Shown here piece by piece: positions 49,947 to 61,799 of a stretch of 64,000 nucleotides of DNA. The DNA lies in the NCBI RefSeq assembly GCF_902686445.1, contig NC_062227.1:25288777-25352776 (forward strand), read 5' to 3'. Both the position numbers and the translations under genes were made by a program. Source of the DNA: Sciurus carolinensis (lineage: Eukaryota > Chordata > Mammalia > Rodentia > Sciuridae). The notes beneath the pieces were generated by a model that saw only the letters and a list, made by a program, of their open reading frames with translations, ran no database searches and was not told where the DNA came from. Each line of letters opens with the position of its first letter. The first letter of the stretch is position 1.

Positions 49947-52818
49947 CTTCAGAAAGAATGTTCAGTGGCAACGTTGAATTTCTACTTAGGACCCTGGAAA
50001 AAAAAATAAGCAATGGTCTGGCAAAGAGTCTATAACCAATCTCACACCTATGTTGACCTTTAGCATATGGAACAAATGATTGAAGAATATCATATTTGTC
50101 TAATACAGGTGTCACCAGTGAGATGACTTTCTCTTGGCATCATCCAGGCTTTAGTGCTGCTGTGGACCTCTAGCCAGTGTTGATACATTGACATCATGTT
50201 GTTCTAGTGGTACTTCTGATACAAACAGTAGACAAACATGTTTATGTTAGAGTTCCTTTCAGAATTGTGGAATTAGACCAGTATCTTTTCATCTCACCTC
50301 TCTTTACTGGGCCCCACAATATTAAATGCAGACTTCCCAGGAATTACATTTTATTCATTTAGCAAATATTCACCATGTACTTACATAATTCTGAGAAGTT
50401 GCATTGAAGTGGACAAATTGTTATAATAGGGCACCTATTATAACACCTATTATAACCTATTCTCTGGAGTAAGAGAAATGAATAGTAAAATATGTGACAT
50501 AGTGGTAAGCACTATGAAGAAATATAAGGCAAGTGATGGTGTTAGGAACAGCACATATATTTGGGGGAGGTGATTCCATCTTACATGGGAAGTTCAGGAG
50601 TTGGTGAGCATCTGACATTTGAACATCAACTTAAGATGAGGTGGCATGTCTGGAGGATCTCTGGAGAGAACGATCTAGTTTCTAGTTAAAAGAACAGAAC
50701 GTGTGAGCACTTAAGGAGCAAGGATGTGTGCTGTGTTCTAGTTATAGCAGGAACTGAGCAAACAAGAGCTGAGGTGAAGATAGTAATGGGGTCAAGTTGT
50801 ATAGGGGCTTGTAGGTTATTATTAGGACTTGCTTTTTCCTTGAGTGATGTAAGAAGCCATTGGAATGATGCGGTTTGGGTGTTTTTAGCTTTCCTCTAAC
50901 TTCATTTGACCCTTCAGGTTTTCCTTTTCTGCTTCCATACATACTAGTGTCCTCCAGAGGGCCTGGAATCCTTTCCACTTCAAGTGCTTGATGGAAAAAG
51001 TCTCCACTTATCCCTGCTTCTTCACACAGGTCTTTCTCCATTCCCACCCTTGAGGCCACCCCTTCTCTGTGACCCTTAAAGCAGCCAACTTCATGCTGCC
51101 ACATCCCATGTAACCTTTCTGCTTCTGAAGTAGCTCTAAGCTGCTGAGAAAATCCCTTCCTCCTGGGGGCTCCAGCTGTCCTGTTCCTCTGCACCATTCC
51201 CCTTCTTTTGCTGACATCTAGTTGCCTTCTGGTTATTCTCCAACATTAATTGAAGACATTTGTCACCTGGATCTTCCCATTACACAAAGAATTGCTGGCA
51301 CCAACTACAGGGAAATCCCAGGCTGCAGTTTTATTCCCTAACCCCACAGGTCCTTGATCTCAGTTTTTGCAACACTTTTCTTTTGCTTTAATTCAGCCAG
51401 CCATGTTCACAGCCATAGCTTGGACCTTATTTTTCTTCAGGGATCATCTATCTCTTTGAAGTTTCAAACTCTAAACAGTGTGGAATAAGGTGGGATGTGA
51501 GTAAATTTAAACATTTAAACAGTATGTAGGGTAGTTTCCAACCTAATGTCTGTCTTTCCATCTTCTCATCCTCCCAATACAACTCCATGTCCCCTAGGGC
51601 GAGCACAGGCTCTCGACCCTGAGACCTAGAAGGATGGGCCTTGGGTCTTGGGTGCCCTGGGGCTTTAGGACCAGAGGGAGTCAAGGACTAAGTACAGTGC
51701 ATGCATAATGAAGCCAGACACAATTGTTCAAATCCCATTTCTTCCTTCCTCATTGCACAACACTGGGCAGGCTCTTAGCTTTTCTGAGCCTTACCTATGA
51801 AAAAGTGTAACTCAGGACTGTTTGAGGAATAAATAACTTAATGCACATGAAATGCTTGGTACAGTGCTTACCTATAAAGGGAAACCTGTTAGAGTCTGAC
51901 TTTCTTCGTGAGGAGGTAAGGTTCTAAAGGATATTGTTGTTCCATGGAGTGGTCTCAGATATATCCTTCTTGTTTCAAGTAGGAACTTAGATTTATTAAA
52001 AGCTAATAATCTTGTATTGCTACACAGTGAAGGGACCTATCTTGGCCTTTCTCTGCATCCATACCTCTGGCCTCCCAAGGCCAACCAGGATAGGGCTGGG
52101 CCAGGAGGAAGACAGTGGGAACTTTTGGAAGACTCCTGAGACCGTAGTCATTCTGCTATTGCTTGAGTTGATTGGACAAGGAATATGCAGGTACCTGTTC
52201 TTCTTTTTCTTTTTCTTTTTTTTGCATATACATAACTTATTCTGAAGTGTAGCACCAAAGAAGTTACTTAAGAATCATTTAGAATGTTACATCCTTTTAT
52301 TTTCACTTGTTTATCAGGATAAGAGAAGGAAAGAATAGTGCCTCTTATGGCAGCATGCCAGGTTTCTTTATGAGGCTGGGCAGGACGAGTTGCTGCCTTT
52401 CTCACCCACCTCATGTCCTTTCTACAGTTCTCTACTCTATGTTTTATTTTGTTGTCCTCTGACCAGGTATCCAGGTGAGGGACACCAATGCCAATGGGGT
52501 GAAGGGTGAGCATAATTCAGAAGCCTTGCAGAAAGACAGAGATCCAAAATACAAGAAATGCCTTTGGATAACTTTTTTTTTCTTTTAAATTTTGGGCTAC
52601 AAAATTAAATGCAATTGGGAAAATAACTATTGAAACCTAAGACATATAGCATAGTTTATACAGGAAAGTGCAGAAAGCAAAGGAAACCCCAAAAGAGCTT
52701 TAAAAAAATCTAGCTTGAGACATATTTTATGAAAGTTAGAGAAAACAAACTGGTTATGAAAGTGAATGCATATTATTTTAAAATTTTATTTAGAAGATGT
52801 TGAAAATAGACATTCCTC
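49947..52818. other. Intron e-f, right-hand unique portion
   Basis: There is no recognised exon. 50520-50890 resembles an ancient repeat (GGGGCTTGTAGGTTATTATT, AAGAAGCCATTGGAATGATG). 51700-51880 is a MIR-like remnant (GAAATGCTTGGTACAGTGCT). A TTCTTTTTC pyrimidine tract is at 52199-52224. Confidence 0.4.
51700..51880 (+). repeat. MIR SINE remnant
   Basis: CACTGGGCAGGCTCTTAGCT, TTTCTGAGCCTTACCTATGA and GAAATGCTTGGTACAGTGCT follow the MIR core and tail. Confidence 0.7.
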
Positions 52819-52909
52819 TTTTTTGTTGTTGTTGTTGTGCTGGGAATTGAACCCAGGGTCTCCTGCATGTGAGGCAAGCACTCTACCAACTGAGCTATAT
52901 CTCTGCCTG
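52819..52909 (-). mobile_element. ID SINE, antisense
   Basis: A GTT-rich reversed tail precedes GTGCTGGGAATTGAACCCAG, GTGAGGCAAGCACTCTACCA and ACTGAGCTATATCTCTGCCT. The reversed tRNA-like body is intact. Confidence 0.88.
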
Positions 52910-53507
52910 AAAAAGGTACTCCTAAACCAAAATAATTTAAAAGTAAAAATGATGAAGCAAATCATTCCATGATCTAGCAGTTTTACTTCTGGATACATTC
53001 AAGTACAGTGGTTACTATAAAGAATGTATACTTGAACATTCCATATAATCCCCAAATAGAAACTGTCCAAAGTACTGTGGTAAGTAGAATGGATAAGAAG
53101 GAAATTGTAAAATACACAGATGATGGAATATTGTATGACAATGAAAATTAATGTTTTACCCTCAATAATCATGTTTTGCATGACCCTCACATTCAGAAAA
53201 TGAACAAAAGAGGTTTTCCATGAATGAGCACTCACTGTATGATTCCATTTTTATAAAGGGAAAAACAGAACCAGTAAAACCATTCTCCTGGTTGGAAGCC
53301 AGGGCAGGGTTTCTCTGGAGAAGCATCGACTAGAAGGGAACATGATGGGAATGGGGATGAGTTGGTGGGACTTTGGCGATGCTCAGGTTTTGATCTCTAT
53401 CAGATCATACAGGCTATCCACTTGACTCGTGTACCTTTCTTTAAATATACTGCATTTTAGTACAAAGTTTAAAAAGTAGTGAGACTGTACCAAAATAAAT
53501 ATTAAAA

Positions 53508-53590
53508 AGGGTTAGGAATGTAGCTCAGTGATAAAATGTCCCTGGGTTTAATCCCCAATACTGGAAAAAAATTAAAAATAAAAAGAGGGA
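53508..53590 (+). mobile_element. ID SINE, sense, short
   Basis: GGGTTAGGAATGTAGCTCAG, ATGTCCCTGGGTTTAATCCC and an A-rich tail form a shortened ID copy with part of the tRNA-like middle missing. Confidence 0.78.
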
Positions 53591-54309
53591 AAAATTATCA
53601 GAAATACTGGGTAACTACTAGAAAATACTTAGAGCCTTCTAATTACTGCTGAGACTTTAGACTTAAATTAAAAAAAGCATTTTTTTCATAATGTAACTAT
53701 GTCATAATAAAGCATACTGTTACAAAACCTTACAATGTACATACATATACACACACAGGTTAAATTTTTGTTGATGTAGTGTTAACCCCAGAAGAAGTCC
53801 TCACATTCCAAAAGCAAGAGTTGTTCACACCTTGTGACATTCTGAAACTACTTTGTGATAAAGTAAATATTATTAATATTTAAACCCCTGGAATACCTCT
53901 TAAATAACTGACCAGTGATTTAATCAACACTATGATGATGGAATATAATCTTTTCATAAAGCAAAAGTGAGAAAAATAAATACATTGTGTAGAAACAATG
54001 AGAAGTTCCTAGTCTTAAACACTTTTATTATATGAAAAAACATTAAAATAAGTTAATTACAATTCAATTTGATTAAAAGAGTATGAATTAATCCTAAGGA
54101 AATCAGAAGGAAGGTAGTAATAAGAGTAAACACAGCAAAGAAAATAATTAGAAAAGAAAAAGGAAGTCAGAGCTAGTGAAAAAGTGCAAGTACTTAACTC
54201 TTTGAAAGGACAGAAGTAACAACACAGCCTAGATAGAAAGGAAAGATTATTAGTTTTTCCAGTTCAGTGGTTTGATTTTTCAAACTTCTAAGAAATCTTT
54301 TTTTGGAGC

Positions 54310-54560
54310 TAGGAGTTAGAGTCCTGGGTGTTACCTGCTTTTGCCAAGTGCTTGTGTGTAGTCATTTGACCTTGGCCAACCCACTTTATTTTGTTGAGTG
54401 AGTGAATGAACCAGTGAATGATTGCTTGCATGCATTGATGCCTTGGCTCTCTCAGAGGGGAGCATAGGATTTAAATGAGATACTGCATGAAGTTCTTAGC
54501 ATGGGACCTGATAAGTAATGAACTTTCAGATAACAGTGTTATCATTACCAATGTTTTGTA
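54310..54560 (+). repeat. MIR-like remnant
   Basis: GTCATTTGACCTTGGCCAAC, then ATTTAAATGAGATACTGCAT and AGTTCTTAGCATGGGACCTG, are MIR-like in order. It ends just before the exon f acceptor tract. Confidence 0.55.
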
Positions 54561-54568
54561 GATTCTGA

Positions 54569-54584
54569 TGTGTGTGTGTGTGCG

Positions 54585-54618
<34 letters not shown>

Positions 54619-54623
54619 TTCAG
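54569..54623 (+). promoter_or_regulatory. Microsatellite-based splice acceptor of exon f
   Basis: The tract reads (TG)7, CG, (TA)8, then 20 T and CAG, ending exactly at the exon border. The T run serves as the polypyrimidine tract. TG/TA and T runs are known to change length by slippage, so acceptor strength here may vary between individuals or species (inference). No other pyrimidine tract precedes this exon. Confidence 0.75.
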
Positions 54624-54709
54624 GATATCCTGATCCAGAAAAATTTTCCTGGCCAAAATATCTGGAAACTACCCAAACTAATGCAGTCCCTGCCAAAGTT
54701 TTTAGAATG
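54624..54709 (+). CDS. L3MBTL4: L3MBTL4 exon f: start of MBT repeat 3
   Basis: This 86 bp exon enters in phase 1 (G|GA glycine) and leaves in phase 0. The donor ATG|GTAAGT is close to consensus. It encodes YPDPEKFSWPKYLETTQTNA then VPAKVFRM. The F-x-W-x-x-YL motif and AVPAKVF link begin MBT repeat 3, repeating the arrangement of exon c in repeat 2. Its acceptor is unusual: a (TG)n(TA)n microsatellite and 20 uninterrupted T lead directly into CAG. The exon follows a 29 kb intron, so accurate inclusion depends on this acceptor. The frame continues without a break into exon g. Confidence 0.92.
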
Positions 54710-55829
54710 GTAAGTTCTGTATAGGTGTATACTCTTACCTTTAAACAAAATTCTGTTGAATCCTGCAGCAGTTTAAAATTATTCTAGGTTTTTCTTTATA
54801 AAGCCTAGTGATATTTTTATAATCAATTTGCTTTGCTTTTTTTAGTTAAGAATACAAAGTAAGTGAAGTAAGCAAACAGGGTCCTTGCTATCTTTCCTGT
54901 ATGCCAGTGCAGGTGACGATTTTCTCTTTGGAAGGAGCACAGTGGAGCGCACCAGTGGCTCTGCTGACACCCTCAGCTGTGGGGGAGGCCAGGAAGCTCC
55001 AGGGTCTTGAGCTCGCTGCACCAGTACTCTGAACTCTTCCATGCTCCTTCCTCAGGGACTGTTTGAATGGCAGTGGTACTGTAACCAAATAGGAACAATG
55101 TCATCTTTGTGCAGTTTCAGCCATTTTGAAAGAAACGTTTCTTTTAGTATTTTTTTAGAGTGTTGATTTTTATAGTTCAAGTTTATACTATTGTACTTAT
55201 TCCAGGGTTGAATGAGTATAGATTAACTTGTAAAAGTAAGTGCATAGATAGAAATAGTATAATCAGAAATATTTATGTTCCAAACCGTTTTCAAATTGTT
55301 CCTTTCCAATTCTAATTGTGGACTTCAGGCTCCTCAACTTGTCTTTAATCATAATTTTATGTATTGGGTTTATTCATGTGATTTCATTTCCTGGCGTTTT
55401 CTAGGGATTAAAATGGGGTTGAAACAAAAATGTTCTTTCATTAAAAAAAAAAATATTGGTTGTAATAGGCTGGATTTACTTGTGGAAGTGTAATATGAAG
55501 GAGGCCATAGCTAAAGTCCTGCAGAAGATTTTATGAATTGTAGAATTTAGAATAGCAACAATACTTAGCTACTGGTAGTGTTTCTCTCTTGCTTTCTTTC
55601 AAATCTTTGTTTATTTTTTGAACAGGAAAACTATAAGAAAATGAGGAAACGATTTCACTAAAAAGGCAACTTTTAGTCTCTCTCACAGGGTTGTTGTGGA
55701 TTCTGCTCAAGAATGTATCTTTGACATCAGTAAGGCTAAACAATTACTTTTCTTGTTCAGAACAGTGACCTTGGGGAGAACAGATTTGTAGAAATCAGTG
55801 AACTAATTATACTCAGTATACTCCATTTA

Positions 55830-55954
55830 TTTTTTTTAAATATATTTTCACTTGTCAATGGACCCTTATTTTATTTATTTTTGTGGTGCTGAGAATCGAA
55901 CCCAGTGCCTCACACATGCTAGGCAAGTGCTCTACTACTGAGCTACAACCCCAG
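55830..55954 (-). mobile_element. ID SINE with long target-site duplication
   Basis: TTGTGGTGCTGAGAATCGAA, CACACATGCTAGGCAAGTGC and TACTACTGAGCTACAACCCC form the reversed ID body. The flanks CTCAGTATACTCCATTTA (55812-55829) and CTCAGTATACTGCATTTA (55955-55972) match at 17 of 18 bases. Confidence 0.93.
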
Positions 55955-56244
55955 CTCAGTATACTGCATTTACTAGATGTAATTATGCATTTTAGAAAGG
56001 AAATATGCTTCCAAAAAAGCTGGAGAGAAACATACCAGATACTGGAGAAGATTTGACTATTTATTAGTCACGTGTCAGTAGAAGATTTTTTTCTTACTGC
56101 CGTTTCTAGACTTAAGGAGTTCAATACACTTTCATTTCCAATAAAGTCAGTTGAACACTTTTATGTGTAATAGCATTCAAAGGGAAACTTTCTACTAATC
56201 TCTAAAAACTGTCAGAGTTGTCTTGTGGTTCTGTGGCAGGGTGA

Positions 56245-56445
56245 GGTTACTGGGAATCTGACCTTTGGTGTTTAACCACTAAGGCACATCCCCAGCCCTT
56301 TTGATTTTTTAATTTTGAGATAGAGTCTCACTAAGTTACTTATGGCCTCACAAATTTGCTGAGACTGGTCTTGAACTTGTAGTCCTCTGGCCTCAGCTTA
56401 CCAAGCTGCTGAGATTACAGGCACCTTGCCCAGTGTGACTCTGAC
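56245..56445 (-). mobile_element. B1-ID composite SINE, antisense
   Basis: An ID remnant (TTAACCACTAAGGCACATCC) is joined to a B1 half (TTTTGAGATAGAGTCTCACT, GAGACTGGTCTTGAACTTGT, TGAGATTACAGGCACCTTGC). Confidence 0.8.
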
Positions 56446-56879
56446 TTTTGATTGTTGAAATTCCTTAGTTTGAATGATTTGGTATGTCCCAGTATCTTTC
56501 CCCTTCTGTTTTCTTCATTGCCTATGTTCGTGTCATCACGGACTCTTGGTTTCTGGCATTTTAAGACTTGAAAGAAATTTCAACTCAGTTCAACTCTCTA
56601 ATGTTACCAGATGAAGTGACAAAAGCTTAGTTATGACTTTAAATTATATCATGGTATGATTTTTAAAATATTTAACAGTTGAAATTATGTAACTGTTATC
56701 TAAGAATATTTTAAAGTTTAGATTTATAAGGAATCGTGTTTATCTTTTTGTATTATTTGTTAAAGAATTTTGCCTTCTGGCCATATAGTCCCAAACTTGA
56801 TAGGGAGAATAGACAATAATATCTAATGTATAAAACTAATCTCAGAAAAGAAGAAAAAAATAAGCTGATATGTAAACAG

Positions 56880-57715
56880 TAATAAGATACCTACTAAATG
56901 GGCAAAATAACTTAACAGACAATTCAAAAAGAAGAAATGCAATTGACCACAAATATATGAAAAAATGTTCAGTGTCCTTAGCAGTCAGGGAAATGCAAAT
57001 CAAAACTATATTGAGTTTTCATCTTACTCCAGTCAGAACTGCATAATTTATCAAGAATACAAATAATAATAAGTGCTGGGGAGGATGTGGGGGAAAAAGC
57101 ACACTCATCCATTTTTGGTGGTTCTGTGAATTAATACAACCACTCTGGAAAGCAATATGGAGATTCCTCTAGACACTAAGAATGGAACCACTATATGACC
57201 CAGCTACCCACTCCTCAGTTTTATCCAAAGGAACTACAATTATTATAGTGATACAGGTACTTTAATGTTTATAGCAGCACAGTTCACAAAAGCCAAGTTA
57301 TGGAACCAGCCCAGATGCCTATCAGTAGATGAATGGACAAAGTAAATGTGGTACATATACACAATGGAGTTTTACTCTGCCATTAAGAAGAATTAAATTA
57401 CGGCATTTGCTGGTACATGGATAGAACTGGAGAACATCATGCTAAGTGAAATAAGCCAGACTCAGAAAGCCAAGGGTCAAATGTTTTCTCCGTATGTGGA
57501 AACTATATCAAAATAAGGAAAAAAATGGTGGTGTGGGGGTGTGAATCACATGAAAACAGAGAAAACAGTGGAGTAGAAGGGGCTTGAGGGAGAGGAAGGT
57601 AGGATGGGAAATGGGAGAAACAGTGGAATGAAACTGACCAAACAGTCCTATGTATGTATATGCAGATACCACAGTGAATTTGACCTTATGTGTATCTATA
57701 AAGCACTAATTTAAA
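56880..57715 (+). mobile_element. Diverged L1 3' end, sense
   Basis: AGGGAAATGCAAATCAAAAC, ATGACCCAGCTACCCACTCC, GAATGGACAAAGTAAATGTG and GAACATCATGCTAAGTGAAA give ORF2 C-terminal text in order, then a G-rich 3'UTR. It lies in the intron between exons f and g. Frames are broken. Confidence 0.82.
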
Positions 57716-57893
57716 AAAATACTACAAATAACTAGAAAGACCAGTAAAGTAGAGGAAAGGGACAAGGGATGTGAAGAGGGGAGGGTAAGAAGAAGTATTT
57801 GGGACTGAATTAATGCATATTATATTCCATGTTTGCATAATTATGTTGAAATGTGTAATTTATGTGTAATTATAATGCACTAATTAAAAAGAG
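57716..57893 (+). mobile_element. Second short L1 3' end, sense
   Basis: GACCAGTAAAGTAGAGGAAA through TAATTATAATGCACTAATTA is a second L1 3'UTR directly after the first. Confidence 0.6.
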
Positions 57894-58166
57894 ATCCTTT
57901 TGAACTTTGCTATGGCCATTAATGAATTTATAATTTAATCTATCTTTGTCTCTTTAGCTACAGTTTAAGCGGCCCAAAATTCTTTCACAGGTTTTTGTGA
58001 AACTGGTTAAAAAATCTGCATGAAATTCCATGTGTTCTAGAAACTAAATGCCAGTTGTGTTAAAGATCTGCTGGTTAAAACTGAAGTCATTGCATTTTAG
58101 TAGAAAATTAATAGAAAATCTGAATTGCTGAATTTTCCATAACTTGTTGCACTTGTAATGTTTCAG

Positions 58167-58277
58167 AGGTTGCCTCATGGTTTTCTGCCAAATATGAAAC
58201 TTGAAGTTGTGGATAAACGAAACCCTAGGTTAATTCGTGTTGCTACAATTATAGAAGTTGATGACCAAAGAGTAAAG
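58167..58277 (+). CDS. L3MBTL4: L3MBTL4 exon g: MBT repeat 3 core, first half
   Basis: This 111 bp exon is exactly 37 codons, phase 0 at both ends. The acceptor is TAATGTTTCAG and the donor is AAG|GTACAC, which is weaker than the others. It encodes RLPHGFLPNMKLEVVDKRNP then RLIRVATIIEVDDQRVK. The MKLEVVDKRNP core matches the pocket-side strand of MBT repeats. The remainder (an HFDGW-type block) must be in the next exon, and I found none in 58278-64000, so that intron is at least 5.7 kb. Reading through the donor reaches a stop at 58365-58367, so any unspliced product would be truncated within MBT3. Confidence 0.9.
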
Positions 58278-60665
58278 GTACACATTTTAAATTATTATGT
58301 TGGTCCTTTTTCCATATTTCTTCTGTTTCACCCATCCTGCCTTCCCTTTATCTTCCTCAATTTTTAATTCTCCTGCATGATAATTTTATGGGGAGAAAAA
58401 TCAATTTGGATCTGACCTTGAAGATTGACTGTGGCCAAGATGTAATTTGGACTAATAGGATTCCTAAGACAGGAGGCAGTGGAACCTGCATGAGGATAGC
58501 TGCAGAGCTCTGATTTCTTGGTGCAGGAGGAAAACAAAGCTGTGTCTGGCTTCTATCCATTCACTTGTCTTTGAGTGAAAAAATGTCCAGCTTCTCTGTA
58601 TGTGGAGTGGGAAATGTAGAGATAAGACTTCACTGACTTGGAAAGGAATTCCAGTACATTTCTGTTTGAATTTACTGCTTAGACTTTCACTGTTAGTTTT
58701 CCTTTATTAAAATTTTAGCTTCTTTTTGTTGGCATTGCCTGAGATTTCTTGAAATTGTTATGAAACACCTTGAAACAATGATCTTTGTTTTCTGCTCTTC
58801 TTTAGTCACCCTAGCTAAAGGAAGTAGATTTTGAATTAAAGACTTGATTAACAGATTTCCATACTGTCCTTTTTGATAACATTTTAAATATAAACATCTT
58901 CAAAATGAAATTTTCCTAAAATGAAAGCTTTTTATCTTTTTTATACAGAGAACTGAAAGCATCTGTGCAACTCATTAACCCTTCTACAGCATATAACAGT
59001 TCAAAAACAAATTTTTACCCAGACATGGTTTACTTTCATAATAACAAAAAGCTTGAAGTCAATTAATTTTAATAGGTATTATATTGAAAGATGTATTTCT
59101 TTGATGTATATATTGATATAATTCAATTTATACTAGATAATCAGTACAGACATTTTGGCCAACTTTAAAGGTAAGCGTCTGACTTGACTGTAGATTATGA
59201 ATTGCACAAACTGATAATATCCTTTATTATTCTAACAAGTAAAAATAATCATTGTATTCAGAAATTATAGACATTTTCTTCCATAATACCTTATTATTAA
59301 TATTTTAAATTTAATGTTAAGCATATTGCTTAGGTTCTTAATTTGAGTTTTTTATTGTTTACTTTTATGGTAATTACTTTGGAAATGACTTTGGATATGA
59401 TAATTGCCTTGTAAATTCTGTCATATTTTGTCATTAACTTTCATTTAAACATTATTGCCTTTCTAGGAAAAGCTCAATTTTAACAGCACATTAAATCTTA
59501 CCTTGATGTTTAATTGACAGAAAATTTTCTCGTTATTCATAAGATACATACTGTAGAATCCAGTTGATCATTTGTCATCAGTTTAGTATGTGAACAAATT
59601 GGACTAATCTATCACCTTTAAATATCATTTAAAAAACTTTAACTCCCGAAGTGAATTTCTTATTCTCACATACCATCTCAGCTTTGCTCTTTTAAAGTCT
59701 TTAAGCATTTACCTGATCCTTCCAAAGAAATATTTCATATGTCTTTTTCTTATTCTTTTTCTTTATGGTAATTGCTTTGTTCATTATTGGAAGAAAAAGA
59801 GTTGAAAGGTAATCTGGTACTTCTGAAAGGATCAACCTTGATAGTTTTCTCTGTCGTTATGGGAAAACCAGAAATTCCTGAGGATTTTAGGGCTAAATTC
59901 AAACACAGTTTGGCAAGTGGCACTCAGTACCCTGTGAAATGGTGCTTTCCAAAATTTTTTTTCTAGTTAGCATTTAGTCTGCCAGACATATATCAGCCTT
60001 GAACTGGTCATCAGTGTCTTGGGGCTTGTGGGTTGCTTGAGGCCTAGAACACAGCCCTCCTCTGCAGCCCATTTCTGCAGATCCTGTCCTGGGCCCTCTG
60101 CTGACCATCATCCTCACCCAGTCAGTCCCACAGTTAGATAAACACTTGTCTTGCTCCATGAGGTAGAAGGGAGTAGGCTGCCCAAGGGCTGGCCATCTTG
60201 GGATGTAGAGAACAGTGAGGTGATAGCTTAAGATTCCAGTCATTAGTTCCTGTGGAAATAGGACTTCGAAGGTGAGGATCAGGTTTTTCTCTGAATCCTT
60301 GTGTAAGGAGATTGAGGCAGTGAATGAGGCTTTCTTTGCTTTTCAGAAAGCATCTGAAGCTTTCTGATCTCCTTTTTGCCCAGCAAAATGCTCTATTCCT
60401 CAATTAATGTGTTGATCACATAATTCTGTAATTTTCTAAAATCGACATCCTTAAAAGATTGTTTTTGTTCCTGGCATATAATAGATGCTTAGTATTTGTG
60501 ATAATGAACAAAGGGGTGAGTGAGTGAAGAAGTGGATGCATCAAATGGCATTTGGCATTTGAACAATTATTTGAATATAGATAAACTAAGTGTGTTGGTA
60601 ATAAAGTACCTTCCCTCTTTCTTAATTCCTTTTTTAATTACTCTTCTTTTGGAAATCTAATTCAA
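58278..60665. other. Intron after exon g, no feature seen
   Basis: No splice-flanked MBT exon, RNA gene or clear mobile element was found. The 58900-59760 part is strongly AT-rich. Confidence 0.45.
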
Positions 60666-60669
60666 CATT

Positions 60670-60885
60670 ATGAACCAGGAAGTGCCCCTGGATCTGACAG
60701 GCCTGGGTTGGACTCCCGGCTTTGGCTCTTACTTAACTATGTGATTAACTTGGTGGAGTTACTCAACTCACTTCAACTTTCCTTGTCTGTAGGTTAATAA
60801 CATCCAACTCATAGACATGTTGTGAAAATTCAGTGAGGTGTCATATATAAGATTCCCTGGACTGTTCCTAACTCTGCAGGTGCTT
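60670..60885 (+). repeat. MIR SINE remnant
   Basis: CAGGCCTGGGTTGGACTCCC, GCTCTTACTTAACTATGTGA, CAACTTTCCTTGTCTGTAGG and TAATAACATCCAACTCATAG follow the MIR consensus order over its whole length. Confidence 0.82.
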
Positions 60886-61164
60886 TGGGGGTAGCTGTTG
60901 TGCTCAGTGTGAATTCATTGTGCGTGCAAATACCTGTGCTGCTCTCTAGGATGTATTTACTTTTGTGTTACTGAAGGGACCTCATGGAAGTACAAGGAAT
61001 AAGCCCAAGCTCCTAGGTGAAGAGGGCAGGGGTTTGACTGGTGTTCCTTGGGGAACGTGAACATGAGCCCCTGGGATGGTGCTACATTCCTTTGTTTGAC
61101 TGTGAGGAGTCAGACTGTCTTAACAAGAACTAGACCGGTAAAACGGTAATCAGGATGACGCTCT

Positions 61165-61360
61165 TCTTCCATGTCAGATACTGTTCTGGGGGCCCTGTAT
61201 GGACCCTCACCACAATCATGTGGCAGAAAGTCCTATGGTTATAATTGGTTCATAAAGAGAGAAACTGAAGCCCAGAGAGGCCAGGTCACTGGCCCCAGGT
61301 CCCAGGTTGCTATCTTATGGGATGAGGGTTTTAAACCCCAGCTTTCAAATAGAGGTTTTC
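61165..61360 (+). repeat. MIR-family remnant
   Basis: AGAGAAACTGAAGCCCAGAG, AGGCCAGGTCACTGGCCCCA and GGTTTTAAACCCCAGCTTTC resemble the MIR-type core with its GAAACTGAGGC motif. Confidence 0.6.
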
Positions 61361-61799
61361 ATCTCTAGAACTTATAACCATCCTACTCCTTACTCATATG
61401 TTCTAATTTTTATTTATGCTAAATAAGTCCTTTTAGAGAGGGAAAGCAGATGTGTGGGATGAAGAGTGGAAACCACTTATGTTCTTATTTTTATGTCCTA
61501 ATTACTCTTATGTTCTAATTTTATTATGTTCTGCCCTTATATTCTAATTTTTCTTAATGTTTTAACTTCCCATCTTACTCTTAATGTTCTATTTTTTTAA
61601 TGCTAAATAACTTCCTTTAGAGGGGGAGAGCAGATGTGTGGGTTGGAGAGTGTAGACCACCAGTGACCCCAATTTGCTTTGTCTTTCTGTGCCTAACCCA
61701 CACTGCCTGGCCTGTCTGGAGGTACCTGTGTACTTCTGGCATTCCCTGGTAGAGTAGCAGCCAGTTCACTCCCCAAGTGCATAGCTGCCCTTACGTGCT

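Larger units (their letters stand above)
18605..58277 (+). other. L3MBTL4: L3MBTL4 gene, internal part (seven exons)
   Basis: Seven exons in one orientation join into a 254-codon open frame with MBT-repeat signatures throughout. Each has AG before and GT after it. The wording of the repeats, for example RHPSVFCVLSVAE, CDVNSPYVQPVGWC and RLPHGFLPNMKLEVVDKRNP, fits my recollection of human L3MBTL4 better than L3MBTL1 or L3MBTL3. L3MBTL4 is also known as a very large gene, which fits a 29 kb intron here. MBT proteins of this family are nuclear and bind mono- or dimethylated histone lysines to compact or repress chromatin. The start codon, N-terminal exons, last half of MBT3, zinc finger and SAM domain are not in the window. 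The paralogue assignment rests on remembered sequence; the MBT family assignment is certain. Confidence 0.86.

Noticed and set aside
18605..58277. Assignment to L3MBTL1 or L3MBTL3
   Set aside because: Repeat wording such as VQPVGWC and LPHGFLPNM fits my memory of L3MBTL4 better, and L3MBTL1 has different residues at these places. A protein search would settle it.
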